Of a DNA stretch of 8,293 nt, positions 1-5,976 are shown piece after piece. The DNA is taken from positions 1-8,293 of the forward strand of contig PLBD01000274.1 of assembly GCA_003135315.1 (NCBI GenBank). Reading direction: 5' to 3'. Source of the stretch: Acidobacteriaceae bacterium. GTDB taxonomy: Bacteria; Acidobacteriota; Terriglobia; Terriglobales; Acidobacteriaceae. The notes beneath the pieces were generated by a model. That model made no database searches. It saw only the letters and a program-made list of their open reading frames with translations, and was not told the DNA's origin. The translations under genes and the position numbers were made by a program. Numbering within the stretch: the first letter of the stretch is position 1; each line of letters opens with the position of its first letter.

Positions 1-18
1 GCGGCGCTGAAGCGCCGC
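1..18. repeat. Perfect hairpin at window edge, upstream of yidC
   Basis: GCGGCGC, a TGAA loop, then GCGCCGC form a perfect 7-bp all-GC stem. No T-run follows, so this is not a standard intrinsic terminator, and it may extend beyond the window. Two frames stay open here: one ends at TGA 28-30, the other at TAA 39-41. Either could be the tail of an upstream gene. By gene order yidD would be expected before yidC, but too few codons remain to identify it. Confidence 0.5.
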
Positions 19-43
19 TCTGCCTGCTGAACGGGACCTAAAC

Positions 44-1813
44 TTGGCTGAATACCGCAATCCCCAACAAGAACCCGGCGGCGACAAGAACATAATGATG
101 GTGTTCGCCGTCATGATTGCGCTGATCATCCTCGCCCAGGTTTTCCTGTTTAAGAAAAATCCGTTGTCCCCGGCGACCCAGAAGCCGGCAGAGACAACCC
201 AGAGCAACCCGGCCGCAGCCCAGTCCACGACGTCCGCTCCAGCCGCCGAGATGTCGAGCCAGCCCAACGGTGGCGCGCCCAAAGCGGCGGTAGCCGCGAA
301 GGTCGCCAGCCAAGAAGTTGAGACGACGGTGGAAAACGATTTCTACCGCATCGTCTTCACCAACAAGGGCGCCCAGGTGAAGTCGTGGGTGCTGAAGAAA
401 TTCAAGGATGACGACGGCAATCCGCTGGACCTGGTCAACAAGGACGCCAGCAAGCTTGGCCTGCCGCTCAGCCTCTATACCTACGACGAAAACCTGCGCA
501 ACCAGATCAACTCAGCGCTATATGTGGCCAGCGCCGGCGGCAGCATCACCGCTCCCGGCGAGTTGACCTACGAATACGCCAACGGCGACACCTCGGTCAG
601 CAAGACGTTCCAGTTCGGCGGCACCTACGTCATTTCGGTAGAGACGGAGGTCACGCAAGCTGGCAGGGTGGTGGCGGCCTATCCTATGTGGCCGGCGGGC
701 CTGGGCGACGAATCCAGTGCGCCGTCGTACGCGTCGCAAAAAATCGAGTACATGGCCGACGGCAAAGTGGAGCGGCTGGCGGCCAAGAAAGTAAGCGGAG
801 GAAACACGCTGCGCGGGCCGTTCAACTGGGCGGGTCCGCAGGACCAGTTCTTTGCCGCCATATTTCTGCCGGACAATCCGGACACGGCGGCGATGGTCAC
901 GTTCCACAATTCCATCTCCGTTCCCAAAGATCCCAAGAAGCCCGACCCGAACAACGTAGTCAAGTACGACGTGCTGGGCGCGGCGGTGGGCGACACCAGT
1001 GGCGTCACCAAGCTGCGGCTCTTCGTCGGCCCGAAGACGCTGAATGTGCTGGAGTCGGTGCGCTCCAACAGCGCCCCGGGCCAGATGACCGGCCCCGATC
1101 TGCGCGATGTGGTGGACTTCGGCTTCTTCAGCCTGATCGCGCGCCCGCTCTTCCTCTGGCTGAAGTGGACGCACGAGCACATGGCCAGCAACTGGGGCGT
1201 GTCGATCATCATCCTGACGATCGTCATCAACCTGGCGCTGTTGCCGCTGCGCATCGTCAGCATGAAGTCGGCGCTGAAGATGCAGAAGCTCCAGCCGCAG
1301 ATGAAGGCCATCCAGGAGCGCTACAAGAAGTACCCGATGCGCGATCCCAAGCGCCAGGAGATGAACGCCGAGATCAGCGAGCTGTACAAGCAGGAGGGCG
1401 TGAACCCCGCCGGCGGTTGCCTGCCGCTGATCATCCAGATGCCGTTCCTGTTCGCCTTCTATTCCATGCTGGCGAATGCCATTGACCTGCGCCAGGCGCC
1501 GTTCCTGTGGCTGCACGATCTGTCGTCGCCCGACAAGCTGTTTATCATGCCGGTGATCATCGTGGTGAGCACCTACCTGATGCAGAAGATGACGCCGAGC
1601 TCGGGCATTGACCCGAAACAGCAGCAGATGATGACCCTGATGATGCCGCTGATGATTGGCTGGTTCAGCTTCAGCCTGCCTTCAGGCCTGAGCGTGTACT
1701 GGACGGTGGGCAACATCATCGGTATCGCCCAGCAGTACATCATGAACCGCACCGGGCTGGGCCGCGAGATGCGCGAAGAGATGGAAAAGCGCGCCCGGAA
1801 GAAAGCGAAGTAA
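44..1813 (+). CDS. yidC: Membrane protein insertase YidC
   Basis: YidC/Oxa1/Alb3 family insertase, which places proteins in the inner membrane alone or with SecYEG. At 589 aa it is the long form typical of diderm bacteria. An N-terminal membrane segment lies near residues 17-37. A Pro/Ala/Ser/Thr-rich linker follows to about 90, then the large periplasmic domain to about 360. The conserved core carries hydrophobic segments near 385-405, 459-480, 499-517, 529-550 and 554-570, with a basic cytoplasmic loop between the first two. The motif GCLPLIIQMPFLFAFY and the PSGLSVYW segment are diagnostic. The TTG start at 44 is chosen because the MAEYRNPQQEPG N-terminus resembles acidobacterial YidC as I recall it; GGGA lies 7 nt upstream. 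The tail is strongly basic (KRARKKAK), as suits ribosome contact. Asn396 occupies the position of the usual groove arginine (see findings). Confidence 0.97.
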   Translation: MAEYRNPQQEPGGDKNIMMVFAVMIALIILAQVFLFKKNPLSPATQKPAETTQSNPAAAQSTTSAPAAEMSSQPNGGAPKAAVAAKVASQEVETTVENDFYRIVFTNKGAQVKSWVLKKFKDDDGNPLDLVNKDASKLGLPLSLYTYDENLRNQINSALYVASAGGSITAPGELTYEYANGDTSVSKTFQFGGTYVISVETEVTQAGRVVAAYPMWPAGLGDESSAPSYASQKIEYMADGKVERLAAKKVSGGNTLRGPFNWAGPQDQFFAAIFLPDNPDTAAMVTFHNSISVPKDPKKPDPNNVVKYDVLGAAVGDTSGVTKLRLFVGPKTLNVLESVRSNSAPGQMTGPDLRDVVDFGFFSLIARPLFLWLKWTHEHMASNWGVSIIILTIVINLALLPLRIVSMKSALKMQKLQPQMKAIQERYKKYPMRDPKRQEMNAEISELYKQEGVNPAGGCLPLIIQMPFLFAFYSMLANAIDLRQAPFLWLHDLSSPDKLFIMPVIIVVSTYLMQKMTPSSGIDPKQQQMMTLMMPLMIGWFSFSLPSGLSVYWTVGNIIGIAQQYIMNRTGLGREMREEMEKRARKKAK

Positions 1814-1830
1814 GTACCGAAGAATTCTGT

Positions 1831-1995
1831 TCACCACGGAAGCACGGAGGACACGGAATTATTTCAAAATCCGGAAAAACTTAAGATAAGAACTCACGTG
1901 CCAAATATCAAATTAAGGCTCCGAGACACGAGCAGTTCAGTTGTTTGAGATGACATCCTAAAGAAAACTCCGTGACCTCCGTGCTTCCGTGGTGA
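1831..1995. repeat. 165-bp inverted-repeat element, CACGGA family, between yidC and khpB
   Basis: The arm at 1831-1857 begins TCACCACGGAAGCACGGAGG. The arm at 1969-1995 is its reverse complement with 26 of 27 positions matching. The arms enclose about 111 bp that is clearly more AT-rich than the neighbouring genes and has no convincing ORF. Each arm is itself a loose tandem of CACGGARG units. It resembles a MITE or paired REP-type element. I see no flanking target-site duplication and no transposase. As RNA it would form a long stem-loop downstream of the yidC stop. Confidence 0.85.
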
Positions 1996-2009
1996 GAACG
2001 GTTTTCCAA

Positions 2010-2549
2010 ATGCCGATAACTGACAAAATCGCCGCCGCCAAGAAGATCAGCGAACTGCTGAACACCATATTCGCCAAGGGCGATTTCCACCTGCGCTACA
2101 AGATCACCGTGGACCCGGTGGTGGGCGCCGACCGCGAATGGGAGCGCCCGGAGATCCTGGTTGAGCTTTCCGGCGCCGACAGCTCGCTGGTGCTGGAGAA
2201 CGGCGGAGAGCTGATGCGCGCTTTCGAGCACATCGCCATGGAGATGCTGCGCCTCACCCCCGACGAGCACGAGAAGATCAGCTTCGACTGCCAGAACTTC
2301 CGCGCGTCGCGTTTGCAGGAACTTCGCCTGGCCGCCGGCGTTGCATCCCAACGTGTGCGAGAGACGGGCGTGCCATACGCGTTCGCTCCTATGTCGTCGC
2401 GTGAGCGCCGCATACTCCATCTGGCGATGCGCGACCTCGATGACCTGCGCACAGAGAGCGCCGGCGAGGCCGCCGGACGGCACGTCGTGGTCTATCCCAA
2501 GGACTACAAGGGCGGACCGCCCGCGCCTCCGATATCGCGAAGGCGGTAA
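2010..2549 (+). CDS. khpB: KhpB/Jag-type RNA-binding protein (KH + R3H)
   Basis: Single-strand nucleic-acid binding protein of the Jag/EloR/KhpB family, whose gene usually follows yidC. In other bacteria KhpB works with KhpA in RNA binding and cell elongation or division; that role is not shown here. The protein is 179 aa from the ATG at 2010. A short N-terminus replaces the Jag_N domain. A type II KH-like region spans about 45-100, and the R3H domain about 105-170 with the core R133-x3-H137 in PMSSRERRILH. The sequence LRTESAGE and a final VVVYP strand are typical of Jag. A GTG at 1989 would add seven residues, but those bases are part of the inverted repeat, so the ATG is preferred. The KH loop that is normally GxxG reads E63-N-G-G66. 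No clear Shine-Dalgarno is seen. The tail KGGPPAPPISRRR looks disordered. Confidence 0.85.
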   Translation: MPITDKIAAAKKISELLNTIFAKGDFHLRYKITVDPVVGADREWERPEILVELSGADSSLVLENGGELMRAFEHIAMEMLRLTPDEHEKISFDCQNFRASRLQELRLAAGVASQRVRETGVPYAFAPMSSRERRILHLAMRDLDDLRTESAGEAAGRHVVVYPKDYKGGPPAPPISRRR

Positions 2550-2556
2550 GTAGTGT

Positions 2557-2582
2557 TCACCACGGAAGCACGGAGAGCACGG
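2557..2582 (+). repeat. CACGGA-family repeat, third copy
   Basis: This matches the first 19 bases of the arm at 1831 exactly (TCACCACGGAAGCACGGAG) and then diverges slightly. It starts 8 nt after the khpB stop and has the same orientation as the copy at 1831. Read through in frame it would encode a false N-terminus (FTTEARRAR) for the next gene, which is why a later start is chosen there. Confidence 0.85.
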
Positions 2583-2594
2583 TGTCTTAAGAGA

Positions 2595-3011
2595 ATGAAT
2601 CGAGCTGTCCCGGCTTCCATCTTGATTCTGCTTCTTACGGCAATGGCCTTTGCAGGAACGCCCGAACGTTCCCAAGGCATTTCCATGCACATGCTGCCCA
2701 AGCGTGTTGCGGACTTGGGCGGCAACAAATGGGGACTGACCGTGAGTGCTGCCAGCTATCTCACACCCGATGCTGGTTCCACAACTCTTCAGACGGCAGC
2801 GGAATTTCTCGCCTTCGTGCAGAAGCAGAACAACTCGGTGAAAGAAAACGGCGTGTGGATCGTAACCACACATCCTGATGCCTACTCCGAACAAGAACAG
2901 AGCTTCCTGAAGGAAGTTATAGCCGTTTGCGTAAAAGAGAAGATTCCGTTGTTCATCGCGCGCGGTTCGCAACTGCCGAACGGCTGGAAGAGATACGATC
3001 TGCCAAACTGA
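2595..3011 (+). CDS. Small exported protein of unknown function
   Basis: I do not recognise this 138-residue protein. It begins MNRAVPAS and continues with a leucine/isoleucine-rich stretch and AMAFA, a classic Sec signal peptide with probable cleavage after residue 20 (AFA|G). The mature part of about 118 residues is mixed alpha/beta, with hydrophobic strands at VWIVTTHP and IPLFIARG around a helix, and one cysteine (AVCVKE). There is no lipobox and no second membrane segment. An upstream GTG at 2553 is in frame, but the residues it would add are encoded by the CACGGA repeat, so the ATG at 2595 is preferred. A weak AAGAGA lies directly before it. The gene sits between khpB and aroC, bracketed by repeat copies at 2557 and 3044. 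It is probably real because the signal peptide is well formed and the frame ends cleanly, but its function is open. Confidence 0.65.
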   Translation: MNRAVPASILILLLTAMAFAGTPERSQGISMHMLPKRVADLGGNKWGLTVSAASYLTPDAGSTTLQTAAEFLAFVQKQNNSVKENGVWIVTTHPDAYSEQEQSFLKEVIAVCVKEKIPLFIARGSQLPNGWKRYDLPN

Positions 3012-3043
3012 AGCCTGGTGCTGATCTCGGCGTCCCAAGTATC

Positions 3044-3063
3044 TCCGTGCCCTCCGTGGCGAA
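3044..3063 (-). repeat. CACGGA-family repeat, fourth copy, inverted and degenerate
   Basis: On the minus strand it reads TTCGCCACGGAGGGCACGGA, a diverged, shorter version of the arms at 1831, 1969 and 2557. It is inverted relative to the copy at 2557. The two lie on either side of the small exported-protein gene, spanning about 507 bp. Confidence 0.7.
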
Positions 3064-3097
3064 CTCCGTCGTACGCTGCGCTCGGCCAGGGCACAGA

Positions 3098-3128
3098 GCT
3101 AATCGCTAGTTGCTAGTTGCTAGTTGCT
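3098..3128 (+). repeat. Heptamer array GCTAGTT x4, upstream of aroC
   Basis: One GCTAATC and three GCTAGTT units run head to tail (3098-3125) and are followed by GCT. Unlike the arrays further right, this one has no inverted partner nearby. It ends 21 nt before the aroC ATG, and no Shine-Dalgarno lies between them. Confidence 0.9.
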
Positions 3129-3149
3129 GTCTCTACAATCAGCCTTCCT

Positions 3150-4328
3150 ATGTTGAGCTTTTCAACCGCGGGTGAGTCTCACGGAGAGGCGCTGGTGGCG
3201 CTGCTTTCGGGCATGCCGGCCGGCGTGGTGGTGGATCTCGCCTTCGTCAATCGCGAACTGTGGCGGCGGCAGCAAGGCTACGGCCGTGGCGGACGCATGC
3301 GCATCGAGCGCGATACGGCGCGCATTCTCAGCGGAGTGCGGCATGGCAAGACCATCGGTTCGCCCATCGCGCTGCTGCTGGCCAATAACGACTGGCAGAA
3401 CTGGACGGAGGCGCTGCCGGTCGAACAAGGCGATCCCGCGAAACACAAGCGGGTGGCGTCGCCGCGGCCCGGTCATGCCGACCTTGCCGGGGCGGTGAAG
3501 TATAACTTTGACGAAGCGCGTTACGTGCTGGAGCGGGCCTCGGCACGCGAGTCGGCAGCGCGGGTTGCCGCGGGAGCCATCGCCAAGCTGCTGCTGCGCG
3601 AGCTGGGCATCGAGGTGCTCAGCCACGTGATCGCCGTCGGCAGCGCGCGGGTCGACAAACCGGTGAGCTGGGACGCGATTACGGCGCTGGCCGCGAAGGA
3701 CGAGGTGCTGCTGGGCTGCGCCGATCCCGGCAGCGAGTCGCGCATGAAGGAGCAAGTCGACCTGGCCCTGCGCACCGGCGACTCCGTCGGCGGAATCTTC
3801 GAGGTGATGGCGCACAACGTCCCGCCTGGGCTTGGGACCTACGCCAACTGGGATGAGCGGCTGGACGCGCAACTGGCGGCGGCGGTGATGTCGTTGCAGG
3901 CGGTGAAGGCGGTGGAGATCGGCGACGCGGTTGAGGCGGCGGCTTCACTCGGCTCCGCAGTGCATGATGAAATAGGATACGAGCGGGGCAGCGCCAACTC
4001 GCTGACCGGCTTTACGCGGCGATCGAACCATGCGGGCGGGCTGGAAGGCGGCGTCTCCAACGGCGAAGATATCCGGGTACGCGGCTATCTGAAGCCGATT
4101 TCGACGCTGCGACGCCCACTGGCTTCGGTGGACTTCGCCACGCGCGAGCCGGTGAAGGCCGCCTACGAGCGCTCCGATGTGTGCGTGGTGCCGGCTGCGG
4201 GCGTGGCCGCCGAAGCGATGGTGGCGCTCACGCTGGCGCGCTCCGCGCTGGAAAAGTTCGGGGGCGATTCTCTGCTGGAGTTACGGCGAAATTTCGAAGG
4301 CTACTGCCAACAACTGCGAAACTTCTAA
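3150..4328 (+). CDS. aroC: Chorismate synthase
   Basis: Converts 5-enolpyruvylshikimate-3-phosphate to chorismate, the last common step to aromatic amino acids, folates and quinones; cytosolic, requires reduced FMN. The protein is 392 aa. The N-terminal signature STAGESHGEA carries His11. RPGHADLAG carries His109. These correspond to the two conserved active-site histidines of the family. The second signature is ERASARESAARVAAGAI near 128-144, and the third is RSDVCVVPAAGVAAEA starting at Arg341. GYGRGGRMRIE, which helps bind substrate, is present. The ATG at 3150 is chosen because family members start a few residues before the FSTAGESHG motif. A TTG at 3117 would lie inside the heptamer array. 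The stop codon directly abuts the def start (TAAATG), which suggests co-transcription and translational coupling. Confidence 0.97.
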   Translation: MLSFSTAGESHGEALVALLSGMPAGVVVDLAFVNRELWRRQQGYGRGGRMRIERDTARILSGVRHGKTIGSPIALLLANNDWQNWTEALPVEQGDPAKHKRVASPRPGHADLAGAVKYNFDEARYVLERASARESAARVAAGAIAKLLLRELGIEVLSHVIAVGSARVDKPVSWDAITALAAKDEVLLGCADPGSESRMKEQVDLALRTGDSVGGIFEVMAHNVPPGLGTYANWDERLDAQLAAAVMSLQAVKAVEIGDAVEAAASLGSAVHDEIGYERGSANSLTGFTRRSNHAGGLEGGVSNGEDIRVRGYLKPISTLRRPLASVDFATREPVKAAYERSDVCVVPAAGVAAEAMVALTLARSALEKFGGDSLLELRRNFEGYCQQLRNF

Positions 4329-4838
4329 ATGATCTATCCCATCGTGAAATTTGGCGACCCGGTATTGGAGAAACCGTCGGCCACCATTACCGAATTCGAC
4401 GACGAGCTGCGCAAGCTGGCCGAGGACATGTTCGAAAGCATGTATGCCGCGCACGGCGTAGGCCTGGCCGCGCCGCAGATCGGCATCGCCAAGCGCATCG
4501 CGGTCATCGACGTGACCTTCAAGGAAGACCCGGACGCGAAGATCGTGCTGGTCAATCCGGAGATCGTCCACACCGAGGGCAAGCTGAGCGCCAGCGAAGG
4601 CTGCCTGAGCCTGCCCGAGTTCCGCGAGAACGTGACCCGGCCGCGCAAGGTGACGGCGCGCGCTCAGGACCTGACGGGAAAGACCATCGAAGTGACGGGC
4701 GAAGAGTTGCTGGCCCGCGCCCTGGTGCACGAAACCGATCACCTCAACGGCAAACTCTACCTGCAACACATCAGCGCGCTGAAGCGTGACCTGATCAAGC
4801 GCAAGATTCGCAAGCTGATAAAGCAAGGGGAATGGTGA
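4329..4838 (+). CDS. def: Peptide deformylase
   Basis: Removes the N-formyl group from nascent proteins at the ribosome. The protein is 169 aa, the normal length for a type 1 enzyme. All three motifs are intact: G43-VGLAAPQ50 (motif I), E90-GCLSLP (motif II, metal ligand Cys92) and H134-ETDHLNG (motif III, metal ligands His134 and His138, catalytic Glu135). The Fe2+ or Zn2+ centre should therefore be functional. The C-terminal helix is very basic (KRDLIKRKIRKLIKQGEW), as expected for ribosome binding. The start abuts the aroC stop with no Shine-Dalgarno of its own, so translation is probably coupled. fmt, encoding the enzyme that adds the formyl group, follows after a 125-nt repeat-bearing gap. 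Confidence 0.98.
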   Translation: MIYPIVKFGDPVLEKPSATITEFDDELRKLAEDMFESMYAAHGVGLAAPQIGIAKRIAVIDVTFKEDPDAKIVLVNPEIVHTEGKLSASEGCLSLPEFRENVTRPRKVTARAQDLTGKTIEVTGEELLARALVHETDHLNGKLYLQHISALKRDLIKRKIRKLIKQGEW

Positions 4839-4846
4839 GAAGAAGC

Positions 4847-4960
4847 AACCAGCAATTAGCAGCTAGCAGCTAGCTTTTTTACATGCGCAACAAAGTTGTT
4901 GCCATTGCCATGTGCGCTGATTGCTGGAGCTAATTGCTAGTTGCTAATTGCTAGTTGCTA
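4847..4960. repeat. Inverted pair of heptamer arrays between def and fmt
   Basis: The left array (4847-4874) holds four units: AACCAGC, AATTAGC and two AGCTAGC. The right array (4929-4956) holds GCTAATT, GCTAGTT, GCTAATT, GCTAGTT, followed by GCTA. Aligned as inverted arms, 24 of 28 positions are Watson-Crick pairs and two more would be G-U in RNA. The 54-nt loop has nested symmetry: ACATG (4881-4885) against CATGT (4909-4913), and inside it GCAACA-AAGT-TGTTGC (4887-4902). The right array stops three bases before the fmt ATG. Confidence 0.9.
4861..4880 (+). terminator. Weak intrinsic-terminator-like hairpin after def
   Basis: Within the left heptamer array, AGCTA (4861-4865) and TAGCT (4871-4875) form a 5-bp stem with loop GCAGC, followed by T5 (4876-4880). 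The stem is short and not GC-rich, so termination is likely partial at best. It could equally be an accident of the array ending in T6. Confidence 0.3.
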
Positions 4961-4963
4961 CCT

Positions 4964-5908
4964 ATGATTGACCTGGTATTCTGCGGCACGCCGCTCTTCG
5001 CGGTTCCCACACTCGAGAAGCTGGTGTCTGCCGGCTTCAGGGTGAAGCTGGTCGTCACCCAGCCGGACCGTCCCAGCGGCAGGGGTATGGAACTGGCGGC
5101 CTCGCCGGTGAAGCGGAGCGCGCTCGCGCTCGACCTACCTGTCGCGCAGCCTGAGAAAATCAAGAACAACGAAGAGTTCCGCCGGCAACTGGAAAGCATT
5201 GCGCCGGAGGCGATCATCGTAGTCGGCTACGGGCGCATCATTCCGCAGTGGATGATCGATCTGCCGCCGCTGGGCAACCTCAACCTGCACGCGTCGCTGC
5301 TGCCGAAGTATCGCGGCGCGGCGCCCATCCAGTGGGCCATCGCCACGGGCGAGCACATCACCGGCGTCACCACCATGCGCATCGATGCCGGACTCGACAC
5401 CGGTGAGATCCTTCTGCAATCGGAAGAGCGCATCGGGCCGGACGATACCGCCATGACTCTGGCGCCCCGGCTGGCGCAGGGCGGCGCCGAGCTGATGATC
5501 TCGACGCTGGCCGGCCTGAAGAACGGCACCATCATGCCGCAGCCGCAGGACAATGCCAAGGCCACGCTGGCACCCATTCTGAAGCGCGAAGATGGGCTCA
5601 TCGATTTCTCGCGTACTGCCTTGGACACCTGGAACCGGCTGCGCGGATTTCAGCCGTGGCCCGGCGCCTACGCGCATTTTCGGGGCAAGATGCTGCAGCT
5701 GCACTCGGCTGCCGTAGCGCCTGAAGTCGCGGTGGTCGCAGCCGCACATTTCACCATCGAGAACGAGCGCCTGCTGCTGGGTTTTGCGCACGGTACGGCG
5801 CTTGAGATCCATGAATTGCAGATGGAGGGCAAGAAGCGGATGAGCGCGCGCGATTTCATCAACGGCTATCGGCCGAGAATTGACGAGCAACTAGCAACTA
5901 GCAACTAG
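4964..5908 (+). CDS. fmt: Methionyl-tRNA formyltransferase
   Basis: Transfers a formyl group from 10-formyl-tetrahydrofolate to Met-tRNA(fMet) for translation initiation. The protein is 314 aa, usual for the family. The N-terminal Rossmann domain has VFCGTPLFAVPTLE and the QPDRPSGRG loop. The active site sits in LNLHASLLPKYRGAAP, with Asn107 and His109, and in DAGLDTGE with Asp145, the conserved Asn-His-Asp triad. The C-terminal tRNA-binding domain (about 207-310) shows TWNRLRGFQPWPGAY. The ATG at 4964 is chosen because the family begins just before the first beta strand; a TTG at 4955 is inside the repeat array. There is no Shine-Dalgarno. The last residues (QLATSN) and the TAG stop are encoded by the next heptamer array, so the natural C-terminus was probably changed or trimmed there. 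Confidence 0.97.
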   Translation: MIDLVFCGTPLFAVPTLEKLVSAGFRVKLVVTQPDRPSGRGMELAASPVKRSALALDLPVAQPEKIKNNEEFRRQLESIAPEAIIVVGYGRIIPQWMIDLPPLGNLNLHASLLPKYRGAAPIQWAIATGEHITGVTTMRIDAGLDTGEILLQSEERIGPDDTAMTLAPRLAQGGAELMISTLAGLKNGTIMPQPQDNAKATLAPILKREDGLIDFSRTALDTWNRLRGFQPWPGAYAHFRGKMLQLHSAAVAPEVAVVAAAHFTIENERLLLGFAHGTALEIHELQMEGKKRMSARDFINGYRPRIDEQLATSN

Positions 5909-5969
5909 CACTTCTCGTTTGGTGGCTCTTCATTGCTAGTCGCTAGTTGCTAGTGGCTAATTGCTGATT
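5889..5969. repeat. Inverted pair of heptamer arrays at the end of fmt and before rsmB
   Basis: Three AACTAGC units (5889-5909) face five units on the right (5935-5969): GCTAGTC, GCTAGTT, GCTAGTG, GCTAATT, GCTGATT. The three inner unit pairs match at 19 of 21 positions across a 25-nt loop. The left array overlaps the fmt coding end and contains its TAG stop (5906-5908). The right array ends 7 nt before the rsmB ATG. Confidence 0.9.
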
Positions 5970-5976
5970 TCTTTCC

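Noticed and set aside
1..43. Tail of yidD as a called gene
   Set aside because: Two frames remain open for only 9 and 12 codons. Neither can be recognised, so gene order is the only argument.
518..1516. Long minus-strand open frame opposite yidC
   Set aside because: Composition is Arg/His/Gln-rich low complexity typical of the antisense of a GC-rich gene. The plus strand encodes unmistakable YidC.
1908..3038. 376-codon minus-strand open frame across khpB and the exported-protein gene
   Set aside because: It runs through two inverted repeat copies and opposite a clear R3H protein and a signal-peptide gene. No recognisable domain.
3098..3128. CRISPR-like or attachment-site reading of the short repeats
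   Set aside because: Units are seven bases without spacers, and no integrase or cas gene is present.
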